From positions 1 to 64,000 of the forward strand of contig NZ_BCMF01000007.1 of NCBI RefSeq assembly GCF_002217925.1: a DNA stretch of 64,000 bases, in the 5' to 3' direction. The notes under the pieces were generated by a model. That model was not told the DNA's origin. It saw nothing but the letters and a program-made list of their open reading frames with translations, and did no database searches. Source of the DNA: Secundilactobacillus mixtipabuli. GTDB taxonomy: Bacteria > Bacillota > Bacilli > Lactobacillales > Lactobacillaceae. Numbering within the stretch: position 1 is the stretch's first letter; every line of letters begins with the position of its first letter. Of the stretch, positions 50,835-59,717 are shown one piece after another. A program made the position numbers and the translations under genes.

Positions 50835-51502
50835 GCTAACCGCACCCCGATTCCCCAGATAGTTTTGATATAAGAATGGTCTGGATCCAGTTTGGCTAAC
50901 TTATTGCGCAAATTACTGAGATGAACGTTGATCGTATTTTCATCGCCCATATAAGGTGTTTGCCAGGCCTGCTCATAAAGCTGTTCTCTGGTAAAAATTT
51001 GCTGCGGGTTCTTAAACAGCAAGGTTAGAATTACACATTCTTTTTTCTTCAACGGACAACTTACAGCGCCCTTTTTAACCACGAATTCCTGTGGATACAG
51101 CGTTAACTGCTGATAAGTGATTGGCTGTTCATCATTTGCATCAGCCCCTGTGTGTCGCAACTGTACCATAATTCGCGCTTTTAACACGTTAATATCAAAG
51201 GGCTTCGTCACGTAATCATTAGCCCCAGCCACCAGTAAATCAGCAATGTCTGTGGCATCATCTAATGCCGTCAGCATGATGATTGGCACTTGCGACGTCT
51301 GTCGAATAATTTGTAGCACCTCATCCCCGCTTTTACCAGGTAATAATCGGTCTAACAAAATTAATGACACCGGATACTTTTTAAACAGCAGCAGGCCCTC
51401 AGTACCTGAATAAGCGCTAATGACTTGGTAATCAGATGACAGCATACTGGTTAAGAGCCCCTGCATGTCATCACTGTCTTCAACGATCAAGATGGTTTTC
51501 AT
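50831..51502 (-). CDS. OmpR-family response regulator
   Basis: 223 residues from ATG 51502, with GAGGTGA upstream (GTG 51511 is part of that site). Receiver domain: VEDSDDMQGLL (acidic pocket), SLILLDRLLPGKSGDEV with the phospho-acceptor Asp, VPIIMLTALDD and YVTKPF (Lys). C-terminal winged helix with CPLKKKECVILTLLF and NTINVHLSNLRNKL. It works with the kinase just downstream. Confidence 0.93.
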   Translation of the reverse strand: MKTILIVEDSDDMQGLLTSMLSSDYQVISAYSGTEGLLLFKKYPVSLILLDRLLPGKSGDEVLQIIRQTSQVPIIMLTALDDATDIADLLVAGANDYVTKPFDINVLKARIMVQLRHTGADANDEQPITYQQLTLYPQEFVVKKGAVSCPLKKKECVILTLLFKNPQQIFTREQLYEQAWQTPYMGDENTINVHLSNLRNKLAKLDPDHSYIKTIWGIGVRLA

Positions 51503-51761
51503 GGTAGTCACCTCTACTTCTTAAGGTAAGCTTATGGCTTAAAAGTGATGAAAACAAGTGTGATTTTAACTGATTTAGAAATTCAAAGATTTAAGCTGTG
51601 GCACCAGCCGTCTTTCTTCCTCTCGAGTTAAGCATGGTAATACAAGCCACAACAACCGAAATTCCCAATTTGTCGCGGATGCAAGAAACCCTGTCGTGCT
51701 GTAACGACCTCTTGCTAGTATACTGAACTTAAACAATTTAATAATAGAGATGAGGATGAGT

Positions 51762-52283
51762 ATGTTAAAAGATAAGTTAAAAGCACGACAACAATCATTA
51801 GGTCTGACTCAGCAGCAAGCGGCTGAATTACTAAACGTTACCCGGCAAGCAATTTCAAACTGGGAGAATGGCAATAACTATCCGGACATACCGACCCTCA
51901 TTAAAATCAGTGATCTCTACCAAATTTCACTGGATACGCTATTAAAGGGGGATCAAGACCTCATGACAAAATTTCAGACGGATTCGCGGGATCTGCACTA
52001 TTTGAAACAAATTCGGCACCGATTCGGGATTATTGGTTCTTATCTATTTGTTCATTTTGGTCATCATCCCAAATGGGGCAAAGGTAATTTTATCTTTTGG
52101 CTGTTTACACTCACAATTGCTGTATACATGAATCTCATGTTGTTTGTTTTGCAGCTTGCAATTAGCTATATTTTTGAACATAATCTGTCTATTAATTATC
52201 TCTCTGAAATGTTTATCGCTATTTTGACTCTGGGGTTAAGCCCTGTCTATGGTTGGTGGGCACAGGATTTCTTAAAGAAGTGA
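51762..52283 (+). CDS. XRE-family regulator with membrane helices
   Basis: 173 residues from ATG 51762 (GAGATGAGG upstream; longer frame to 51750). HTH: KDKLKARQQSLGLTQQQAAE, VTRQAISNWENGNNYPDIPT, then LYQISLDTLLKGD. Two C-terminal membrane helices. It is a relative of the protein at 42327-42899 with the same architecture. It lies upstream of and divergent from the two-component operon. Confidence 0.85.
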   Translation: MLKDKLKARQQSLGLTQQQAAELLNVTRQAISNWENGNNYPDIPTLIKISDLYQISLDTLLKGDQDLMTKFQTDSRDLHYLKQIRHRFGIIGSYLFVHFGHHPKWGKGNFIFWLFTLTIAVYMNLMLFVLQLAISYIFEHNLSINYLSEMFIAILTLGLSPVYGWWAQDFLKK

Positions 52284-52290
52284 GCAATGA

Positions 52291-52328
52291 AAAAAGCGCC
52301 CAAGCAGTCACGTCTGCTTGGGCGCTTG
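52291..52328. terminator. bidirectional terminator
   Basis: AAGCGCCCAAGCAG / CTGCTTGGGCGCTT, a 14-bp perfect stem with 6-nt loop between convergent genes. Confidence 0.93.
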
Positions 52329-52369
52329 ATGTTTTCAAAATTGATTAAGTCGTTCAGCTGGATTGTTGC

Positions 52370-53470
52370 CTAATATCTTCGCACTAAGAATTGATACAAC
52401 GGATGCGTAAACGGTGTACATTGAATGGCATCAGCAAATTTACCGGTGATCATATCGTCATCTTGTTTATTTTCTAGCTTTTGAACCCAAGTTGGATCGA
52501 TCAAGAGCTGCTGACCCACTGCTGCAAATTCAGCATGCTTCAGGAGGTCTGTCACATCTTGCCGGGTTCGCACACCACCAACGCCCACTAGTGGTTTACG
52601 GCCGGCGATTCGTTCGTGCAAATAAGTAAGGATCGACTGATCCTGGTATGCCTTAGCTTGAGGTACCCGGTCAAATTTATCCAACGAAACGTGCAGATAA
52701 TCCAATGGCGTCTGCACAAGCTGGTCAACTAGGTAAAAGGTATCTTCCAACGTAATGCCAGGAGTGGTGAACTCCTCTGGGGAAAACCGGTATCCCACCA
52801 CAAATGGCCGGTCAGCGTATTGTTTCACTGCTGTGAAGACACTGTCGAGCACTTCTTTAATGAACGTATATCGGCCTGCCCGGTCACCACCGTATTGATC
52901 CGTTCGCCGGTTGGATTGCGGTGAGTAGAACTGCTGGATCAGATACAGGTTCGCTCCGTGAATTTCAACGCCATCAAAGCCAGCTTCAATAGCGCGCCTT
53001 GTAGCGTTACCAAAGCCGGCAATGGTTTCGTGAATTTCTCCAATGGTCATTTCACGAGGGATGCCGGTCTTGGGTGAGCCATCACTATGTTCTGCAGCTA
53101 TCGCGCTGGCAGAAACGGGCTGTTTCCCGTTTAACGCGTTCGGATCACTCATCCGTCCGCCATGGAAAATTTGAACGAACGCCTTGGCCCTCTGCGCTTT
53201 TATCCCACTTGCTAGCTCAGTTAGTCCAGGTAGATCCGCGTCATGAGCAATACTCAGTTCGCCTGGCCATCCCTTACCTAGATCGGTGACGTTTGCTGCT
53301 CCAGTGATCACGGCGCCAACGCCTTTAGCGCGTTGCGCATAGTAATTGATTTCGTCGGTGGTAATCGTCCCATCGTAAAAGCTCTGTAACGTCGTCATGG
53401 GTGGCATCATTAAACGGTTCTTAACGGTGACGCCGGATTGAAATGTAAATGAGTCTTGATAAGTTGTCAT
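52370..53470 (-). CDS. NADH-dependent flavin oxidoreductase (old yellow enzyme family)
   Basis: 366 residues from ATG 53470, directly after GGAGGAAAC. FMN TIM barrel: VKNRLMMPPMTT, VQIFHGGR, GFDGVEIHGANLYLIQQFYS, RTDQYGG and VGVGGVRTRQDV. It reduces activated alkenes or similar with NAD(P)H. It lies 18 bp downstream of an SDR gene in the same direction, probably one transcript. Confidence 0.92.
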   Translation of the reverse strand: MTTYQDSFTFQSGVTVKNRLMMPPMTTLQSFYDGTITTDEINYYAQRAKGVGAVITGAANVTDLGKGWPGELSIAHDADLPGLTELASGIKAQRAKAFVQIFHGGRMSDPNALNGKQPVSASAIAAEHSDGSPKTGIPREMTIGEIHETIAGFGNATRRAIEAGFDGVEIHGANLYLIQQFYSPQSNRRTDQYGGDRAGRYTFIKEVLDSVFTAVKQYADRPFVVGYRFSPEEFTTPGITLEDTFYLVDQLVQTPLDYLHVSLDKFDRVPQAKAYQDQSILTYLHERIAGRKPLVGVGGVRTRQDVTDLLKHAEFAAVGQQLLIDPTWVQKLENKQDDDMITGKFADAIQCTPFTHPLYQFLVRRY

Positions 53471-53487
53471 GTTTCCTCCCACAAAAA

Positions 53488-54213
53488 TTAATGACCCGTA
53501 ATGACTTTCTTAACCAATTTTAAACCGCCAAATCGCGTGACAATTTTACCCTGATGGTGATGCTTATCGAGGATCAACTTAACCACGGAACCGGCACCAT
53601 CTTCCACCGAGCGCATGAAGCGGTTATCCATGTGGTTATTCAAGTCGGTGGTGATACCACCTGGAACTACGCCAAAGATTTCTACTGGGATGTGCTGTGA
53701 CCTGAAACTTTCACCAAACATTTTCGTCATCTGGTTTAAAGCTGATTTACTGGTACAGTACGCGAATGGATGAAAGAATCGGTTACCAGCCGCTGGAATT
53801 GTCATGTTAACGATGCGGCCATGATGACGTTCCAAAATCGGGGTAAATGTCTTGATCAGTTCAAAGTTGCCGATAACATTAACATCCAGTGTCGCTTTTA
53901 GATCCGCCGTCTTGGTAGCCAGCGGTTCAGCATCCATATCACCGGCAATACCGGCATTATTGACAAGTACCTTTAATTCGGGGTGAACACTAGCAATTTT
54001 ATCGGCTGCAACGTGAATGGTTGCTAAGTCGTTGAGATCAATTGGCACCCATTCAACTTCTACACCTTGCGCCCGCAATTTCTTAACCGCCGCTAATCCC
54101 CGTTCTTTGTTCCGGGCACCTAACAAAATCGTCCAACCCTTTTGGCCGAGCTGGCGGGCAATTTCAAAGCCGATTCCCTTGTTAGCACCCGTGATCAATA
54201 CTGTTTCTGACAT
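53488..54213 (-). CDS. short-chain dehydrogenase/reductase
   Basis: 241 residues, classical SDR: cofactor loop TGANKGIGFEIARQLG, LNDLATIHVAADKI with VLVNNAGIAG (NNAG motif), and the active-site FAYCTSKSALNQM (Y-xxx-K). It probably reduces a carbonyl compound with NAD(P)H. Likely co-transcribed with the downstream flavin reductase. Substrate unknown. Confidence 0.92.
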   Translation of the reverse strand: MSETVLITGANKGIGFEIARQLGQKGWTILLGARNKERGLAAVKKLRAQGVEVEWVPIDLNDLATIHVAADKIASVHPELKVLVNNAGIAGDMDAEPLATKTADLKATLDVNVIGNFELIKTFTPILERHHGRIVNMTIPAAGNRFFHPFAYCTSKSALNQMTKMFGESFRSQHIPVEIFGVVPGGITTDLNNHMDNRFMRSVEDGAGSVVKLILDKHHHQGKIVTRFGGLKLVKKVITGH

Positions 54214-54323
54214 TTAAAGACCTCTTTACTGAAAAATATTTTAATGTATCATCAACAAAATGGCCTGATCACCACTTGTCATTAGAAGTCAGACCATTGG
54301 ATACTTTTTACGGTTAATGATAA

Positions 54324-56018
54324 CTAAGAGAACAGCTTTTTAGTGGCTTTAGCCAATGTCTTCAAATCCTTATCGTAACGCGGATTATGAACGAGTTTAC
54401 TCATTGGAATGCCAGCAAAATGATAAGCGGCAATCTCTCCTGAACGAACGGCACTTTGTTCGGTGAAGACCATTTGATAAGGCTGTTCAGCAAACTCACC
54501 GGTAAATGCCAAATTGGTACTGTGATTAGGAATCACATTTGGGCGGTCCGTTTTAGCCCGGTTATTAAACAGTGCGGAGGCATATGGCATGTAAACGGGG
54601 ATGCAGTTGATGATGCTGTCCATGATATCAGCCTTTTTGGTCATAATGTTACCAGGGCCAGGATCAACTTTTGACAGCTGACCAATGAGTTCTTCAGCCA
54701 TTTCTTTACCCGTCATCTTAATATAGGGTTTATCCACGAATTCACCGTGGCGACGTGGGTATAAGAAGTAACCCCAGATCACTGATTCATTTGGCTTTTG
54801 CGTGGTGAAGTGCGGTTGATGATGGACCACAATGGACATGTTGACATCTTTTTGACCCAGATCAGTAATTGGCGTGGTTGATAGAAACGAATTCAGTGCG
54901 TTGCCAGGAACCTGAGTGGTGATCCGCGTAATTTCATTTAAGAGCAGGTGATTCTTGGTGGTTAACGTAAAGCTGCTCCATTCGCTGGCGTTCCGATCAG
55001 CAAAGAACTTATCTGGATTGCCAAGGTTATAGAAGTGTTCTGTTGCTTTCTTCCAGAGACTTGAAGCAGCACCATAATCCATATTCTCAGCAGCTGGCGT
55101 GTTGAAGTCACCCATGGTTGCTGAATCCGTGATCGAGCCATTAGTGAAAATGACGGCGGTCTGTTCATCCACGTCGACGGTTTCTTCTTCACCAGTCTCT
55201 GTGTTAGTCATCACCAGGCCAGTGACGGTGATTTCGTCTTGAAGCGGGGTTTCCTTGAAGTGCCAGTCAGTCACTCGGCGATTCAAAACGAAGTTGCAAC
55301 CTTGATCTTTCAGATAATTAACCAACGGCAACATAATACTTTCGTACTGATTATAGCGGGTCCGGTTGACCCCCACTAAATGTTCAATTTGCGTAAATTC
55401 GTAAATCATTTGGTGCATGTAACGGCGTAATTCCTGTGCCGAACTTTGGATTCGAAAGGCAAAGGTGGTTTCCCACATATACCAGAAGTTCGTTTGGAAC
55501 ATGTGCGGATCTTCATTAAAGTAGTCCGCTATTGTCACGTTATCCAACCGCTCCTCTTGATCATCTGGCATTAAAATTAATTTGGTCAACAGTGCACGAT
55601 CCTTATTATTCAGACCAAGTTTACCACCATCGATGATGCCTTTGCCGCCCTGCATTAACCGGGCTTTATCAAAGGTCCGGTGACGGGCATCAAACTCGCG
55701 GGTATCGGCTGCTGCTGTCATGCCGGTTTCGGTGGCCGATGGGATGCGGCCCAGTAAGTCCATCAAGTCCACATAGGTCCGGTAATTAAGCATTCGGCCA
55801 CCGCGGGCAATATAGCCTTCCTGGTTTTCAGTGGGATGATTTTTGTTCCAATAATCATCCTTGGCATACTTTACCTCATCACCATCATTTGAGCCATGAT
55901 CATCAATCGAATAAAACGTGATCTGATTACCAGACCAGTGTGCTTCTTGAATCAGATAGACCGCACTTGCCATATTGGCTAAGCCAGCACCAATCATGAT
56001 TGCTTTCGTTTTCACCAT
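54324..56018 (-). CDS. ohyA: oleate hydratase
   Basis: 564 residues from ATG 56018, with AAGGAGG upstream. FAD-binding N-terminus AIMIGAGLANMASAVYLIQE, then ARGGRMLNYRTYVDLMDLL, MQGGKGIIDGGKLGLNN, the SSAQELRRYMHQMIYEF block and the C-terminal GEFAEQPYQMVFTEQSAVRS, all typical of the 10-linoleic acid hydratase family. It hydrates cis-9 unsaturated fatty acids to 10-hydroxy acids and detoxifies host or plant fatty acids. Length is standard. Confidence 0.95.
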   Translation of the reverse strand: MVKTKAIMIGAGLANMASAVYLIQEAHWSGNQITFYSIDDHGSNDGDEVKYAKDDYWNKNHPTENQEGYIARGGRMLNYRTYVDLMDLLGRIPSATETGMTAAADTREFDARHRTFDKARLMQGGKGIIDGGKLGLNNKDRALLTKLILMPDDQEERLDNVTIADYFNEDPHMFQTNFWYMWETTFAFRIQSSAQELRRYMHQMIYEFTQIEHLVGVNRTRYNQYESIMLPLVNYLKDQGCNFVLNRRVTDWHFKETPLQDEITVTGLVMTNTETGEEETVDVDEQTAVIFTNGSITDSATMGDFNTPAAENMDYGAASSLWKKATEHFYNLGNPDKFFADRNASEWSSFTLTTKNHLLLNEITRITTQVPGNALNSFLSTTPITDLGQKDVNMSIVVHHQPHFTTQKPNESVIWGYFLYPRRHGEFVDKPYIKMTGKEMAEELIGQLSKVDPGPGNIMTKKADIMDSIINCIPVYMPYASALFNNRAKTDRPNVIPNHSTNLAFTGEFAEQPYQMVFTEQSAVRSGEIAAYHFAGIPMSKLVHNPRYDKDLKTLAKATKKLFS

Positions 56019-56097
56019 GAGATAGCCTCCTTGAGTTTTATGTCTTATCCTCTTCATTATAAAGCGCTATCAGGAAATACAAAACCTTTCTGTAAAA

Positions 56098-56127
56098 GAA
56101 AAAGGAAGTCGCATAATGAGCGACTCC
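56098..56127 (-). terminator. terminator of degV
   Basis: GGAGTCGC / GCGACTTCC on the minus strand followed by TTTTTCTTTT. Confidence 0.75.
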
Positions 56128-56157
56128 CTAAGAATAAATCGAATGATAATAGCAAGA

Positions 56158-57024
56158 TTAAGCTTTATCCGTATCCATCAGCCAAGCTAAAGCCAGGGAT
56201 TTTTCCCCTAAATGAGTGCCAATCACTGGCCCAAAGTAGCTGCGTTCGATAGGAATTTCTGGAAATTTATTTTTAATTTGTTTCTGCCAGTTATCGCCGC
56301 CCTCGGGATCATTACCATCAATGATAATGGCACGAATGGGATAATCCGCAGCTGCCACTGCTTCAGCAAACAAATCTTCAACCCGCAGCAACGCTTTTTT
56401 GCGTGAGCGAACTTTTTCAAAAGCCACGATTTCGTGACTCTCATCATCAAAGGTCAAGAGTGGCTTGATTTTAAGCAAACTACCAACAAAGCCTGATGCG
56501 TTTGACAACCGACCACCGCGCACAAGGTTTTGAAGATCATCTACCACGAAAATTTCATCGATCGTAGCCCGAACAGCGTCCAAGCGAGAGATGATTTCGT
56601 CCACAGACTTACCGGCTGCAGCTAATTTTGACGCCTCAATCGCTAAATAACCCATCAACTTCACGGTGATTTGTGAATCGTAAACAACCACGTGAGTGTT
56701 GGTCAAGTTCTCGTTAACTTGTTTCAGTGAGTTGACGAAACCGGAGATTGTGCTGGCTAAGTGAATGCTAATGATCGTGTCATAGCCTTCGTCACCTAGC
56801 TGCTGGTATAACTGAATCATTTCACCCAACGGTGGTTGAGAGGTACTTGGAAATGATTTAGATGATCGCAATTTATCCCAAAATTCCTCGGTGCTGATAT
56901 CCACACCTTCGTTATAGGAACGGCCGTCAATGATCACTGGGATCGGAACGACGTGAATCTGGTAGCGCTCAATGTCTTCTTTTGACAAATAGCTGGTACT
57001 ATCAGTGACGACAGCTATTTTCAT
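56158..57024 (-). CDS. DegV family fatty-acid-binding protein
   Basis: 288 residues from ATG 57024 (MKIAVVTDSTSYLSK). DegV/FakB fold: TDSTSYL at the N-terminus, FPSTSQPPLGEMIQLY (lipid-binding Ser-rich loop), HLASTISGFVNS and VDDLQNLVRGGRLSNASGFV. Members deliver fatty acids to the FakA kinase for phosphorylation and incorporation. Next to oleate hydratase, a fatty-acid handling context. Confidence 0.9.
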   Translation of the reverse strand: MKIAVVTDSTSYLSKEDIERYQIHVVPIPVIIDGRSYNEGVDISTEEFWDKLRSSKSFPSTSQPPLGEMIQLYQQLGDEGYDTIISIHLASTISGFVNSLKQVNENLTNTHVVVYDSQITVKLMGYLAIEASKLAAAGKSVDEIISRLDAVRATIDEIFVVDDLQNLVRGGRLSNASGFVGSLLKIKPLLTFDDESHEIVAFEKVRSRKKALLRVEDLFAEAVAAADYPIRAIIIDGNDPEGGDNWQKQIKNKFPEIPIERSYFGPVIGTHLGEKSLALAWLMDTDKA

Positions 57025-57164
57025 TGTAAACACCCGTTTCTTTTTTCGATTTTACTTACCTATTGTTTAAGTCTGGGATTAATTGTAACGAATACCCGCC
57101 GTTAAAGCAAGCGTCAACAAAAACGTAACGATTGTTTAAGAATTCTAGCAATCGTTACGCTTCG

Positions 57165-57605
57165 TTAATGAGTTGTTTCGTTTAAAAGACTATCTGCCCG
57201 ATCAATACTTCGGCTCAGCCGATTCAACATGATCTTCATCATCTGCTGTTCATCTTCAGGCCAATAATGAAAAACAGCGTCGATCAACGCATCATAATCC
57301 GCGTTGATGTGTTGTAGGGTCTCCTGGCCAGTGGCGGTCAATGCATATTCCAATTGACGGCGATCTTTACCAACTGCCGTTTTGGAGACCAATTCCTTGC
57401 TGCTGAGACTTTTTAACTGCCGGCTTAAAGTCGAAGTATCGAGCTGCAGGGCTTCAGCCATTGCATCTTGTGTGATGACCTGGTTTTGAATTTGACGTAA
57501 AAGCCGCCATTCAGCAATGGTCACGTGATAATGTTTTGTGAGTTTAGTCGTTTGTGTCTGCAATGATTTAGCGGCCAAACTTAAGTTATCTAAGATTCCC
57601 TCCAA
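57165..57605 (-). CDS. MarR family transcriptional regulator
   Basis: 146 residues from TTG 57605 with AAAGGGG 9-10 nt upstream. Winged helix: ITQDAMAEALQLDTSTLSRQ with LKSLSSKELVSKTAVGKDRR, typical of MarR. It stands alone between degV and rqcH; the target is unknown, perhaps the fatty-acid genes beyond degV. Confidence 0.85.
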   Translation of the reverse strand: MEGILDNLSLAAKSLQTQTTKLTKHYHVTIAEWRLLRQIQNQVITQDAMAEALQLDTSTLSRQLKSLSSKELVSKTAVGKDRRQLEYALTATGQETLQHINADYDALIDAVFHYWPEDEQQMMKIMLNRLSRSIDRADSLLNETTH

Positions 57606-57766
57606 GGCACGACGCCCCTTTCACTATGATTTACTTGTATTATACATCTTTTTGATTAAAATGCGGCTTAATTTACACTATAAATTACAGCCAATCTGCT
57701 TTACTAAGGTTATCAACACCGTTATACTAGTACCCGTGCGAAAATACGAACGAAGGAAGTGAGACC

Positions 57767-59482
57767 ATGTCATTTGATGGTGCATTCACCCACGCAATGG
57801 TTGGCGAATTAAGCCGGCAGCTTGTTGGCGGCCGTGTCTCGAAGATTAACCAGCCATACAATAATGAGGTGATCTTAACTGTCCGGGCGAACCGCAAGAG
57901 TCTGCCATTATTGTTATCAGCAAACCCTACTTTTGCCCGAATTCAAATTACTGATATCCCCTATGTCAATCCAGTAACGCCCACCAAATTTACTATGATG
58001 ATGCGTAAATACTTGAGTGGTGCAATTTTAACCGGTGTTAGTCAGACGGCTAATGACCGCGTGGTCCACTTAGACTTTACCAGTCGTAATGAACTGGGCG
58101 ATCAAGTGACACTTCGGTTAATCATCGAAATTATGGCGCGTCACAGTAACGTGATTCTGATTGATCTTGCGTCGAGCACCATTTTGGATACGATTAAACA
58201 CGTAGGCTCCGACCAGAACCGTTACCGAACATTGTTGCCAGGCGGCCATTACATTAATCCGCCGGCTCAGGACTTAATCAATCCGTTTGAAACGGCTGCC
58301 GCTCAAGCTGTGGTCGAATTAGTCCGCGATTACCCTAATGAAGATGTTTTGGCGCAGGAATTGCGGCATACGTATCAAGGACTGGGTCAGGATACAGCAC
58401 TTGGTTTAGCTAAGGCTTTACACCAAACAGGTGAACCGGTTGCTAACTTTACCGCCTTCTTTAAACGCTTCGATCAGCCCGAACCAGTGTTAGTGACCAA
58501 TGATAAGGGTAAAACGGGCTTTAATGCGTTCCCATATGGTCAAGAGCACGTCACCAGTAAAAGCTTTGATAGTTTAAGTGCCATGTTGGATTTTTACTAC
58601 CAAGACCGCGCTGAACGTGATCGAGTCCAGCAGCAAGGCAGTACTTTGATCCATGTGGTTCGCAACGAGCTCAAAAAGAATCGGACAAAACTCAAGAAAC
58701 TGCAGTCAACGCTGAAATCAGCAGACGACGCGGATGAGTACCGGGTCAAGGGTGAGTTATTGACGACGTATCTGGCGCAGGTGACTCGCGGGATGACCAG
58801 TATTACCCTGCCCAATTTCTATAACGATGAGAAACCTTTGAAGATTGCGCTGTCTAATCAAATCAGCCCTTCTCAAAACGCCCAAAAATACTTCAAAAAG
58901 TATAATAAACTAAAAGCCTCAGTGAGTTACGTCAACGACCAAATGGCCAAAACAAACGCTGAAATTGACTACTTGGATAACATCAGCTCACAGATTGAAC
59001 TGGCTGCGCCCAAAGATCTTGCCGATATTAAGGCTGAATTACAGCAGGGTGGCTATTTGCGAGATCATGAGCACAACCAGCGCAGCGGTAAGAAGAAGCG
59101 TCGGCAGGTCTCCAAGCCAGAAATCTTCACTGCTAGTGACGGCACGACAATTGAAGTGGGTAAAAATAATTTGCAAAACGAAAAACTAACTTTGCACAGC
59201 GCCGCTAAGACCGATATCTGGCTGCACGTTAAGAACATGCCAGGTTCTCACGTGATTATTCACGATGCTGCGCCTTCTGACCAAACCTTATTGGAAGCTG
59301 CGACGATTGCGGCTTATTATTCTAAAGCTCGGCAATCTAGCTCAGTACCCGTTGATTACGTTCAAGTCAAAAAGATTCGTAAACCTAATGGAACCAAACC
59401 CGGTTATGTCATTTATGAGGGGCAAAAAACGTTGTTTGTGACACCTGATCGTGAATTTGTTGAAAAATTGAGTAATCATTAA
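57767..59482 (+). CDS. rqcH: RqcH / fibronectin-binding protein A homologue (NFACT family)
   Basis: 571 residues with GGAAGTGAG upstream. NFACT-N starts MSFDGAFTHAMVGELSRQL; a long coiled coil spans about 285-400; NFACT-R near the C-terminus has KTDIWLHVKNMPGSHVII and TKPGYVIYEGQKTLFV. In Bacillus, RqcH binds stalled 50S subunits and adds alanine tails; older names are FbpA/YloA. It acts at ribosomes, and surface fibronectin binding is a secondary annotation. Confidence 0.93.
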   Translation: MSFDGAFTHAMVGELSRQLVGGRVSKINQPYNNEVILTVRANRKSLPLLLSANPTFARIQITDIPYVNPVTPTKFTMMMRKYLSGAILTGVSQTANDRVVHLDFTSRNELGDQVTLRLIIEIMARHSNVILIDLASSTILDTIKHVGSDQNRYRTLLPGGHYINPPAQDLINPFETAAAQAVVELVRDYPNEDVLAQELRHTYQGLGQDTALGLAKALHQTGEPVANFTAFFKRFDQPEPVLVTNDKGKTGFNAFPYGQEHVTSKSFDSLSAMLDFYYQDRAERDRVQQQGSTLIHVVRNELKKNRTKLKKLQSTLKSADDADEYRVKGELLTTYLAQVTRGMTSITLPNFYNDEKPLKIALSNQISPSQNAQKYFKKYNKLKASVSYVNDQMAKTNAEIDYLDNISSQIELAAPKDLADIKAELQQGGYLRDHEHNQRSGKKKRRQVSKPEIFTASDGTTIEVGKNNLQNEKLTLHSAAKTDIWLHVKNMPGSHVIIHDAAPSDQTLLEAATIAAYYSKARQSSSVPVDYVQVKKIRKPNGTKPGYVIYEGQKTLFVTPDREFVEKLSNH

Positions 59483-59495
59483 AAGAGTGTGCAGA

Positions 59496-59595
59496 AAAAC
59501 TCGGTAGATTCCAGAATTTAACTAAAATAGGCCTATCCCGGCGAACTTTGTCGGGGTAGGCCTATTTTGCGTTAAATGGCCGGAATCTGAGTTTT
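59496..59595. repeat. 100-bp interrupted palindrome after rqcH, includes a terminator
   Basis: Four nested complementary blocks: AAAACTC/GAGTTTT, ATTCC/GGAAT, TTAAC/GTTAA and AAAATAGGCCTA/TAGGCCTATTTT (plus CCCG/CGGG). The inner hairpin (59524-59568) can terminate transcription in either direction. The outer symmetry is more than a terminator needs and suggests a repeated intergenic element. Confidence 0.7.
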
Positions 59596-59717
59596 GACGC
59601 ATGATTAGGCTATATTGAAGTATCGAACCAAAGGATGATCCTAACAATTTTTAATTAAAAAATTGATTGAAATATTTGTCCATATAGACTTATGGCACGA
59701 CCCCTTTTGCTATTTCG

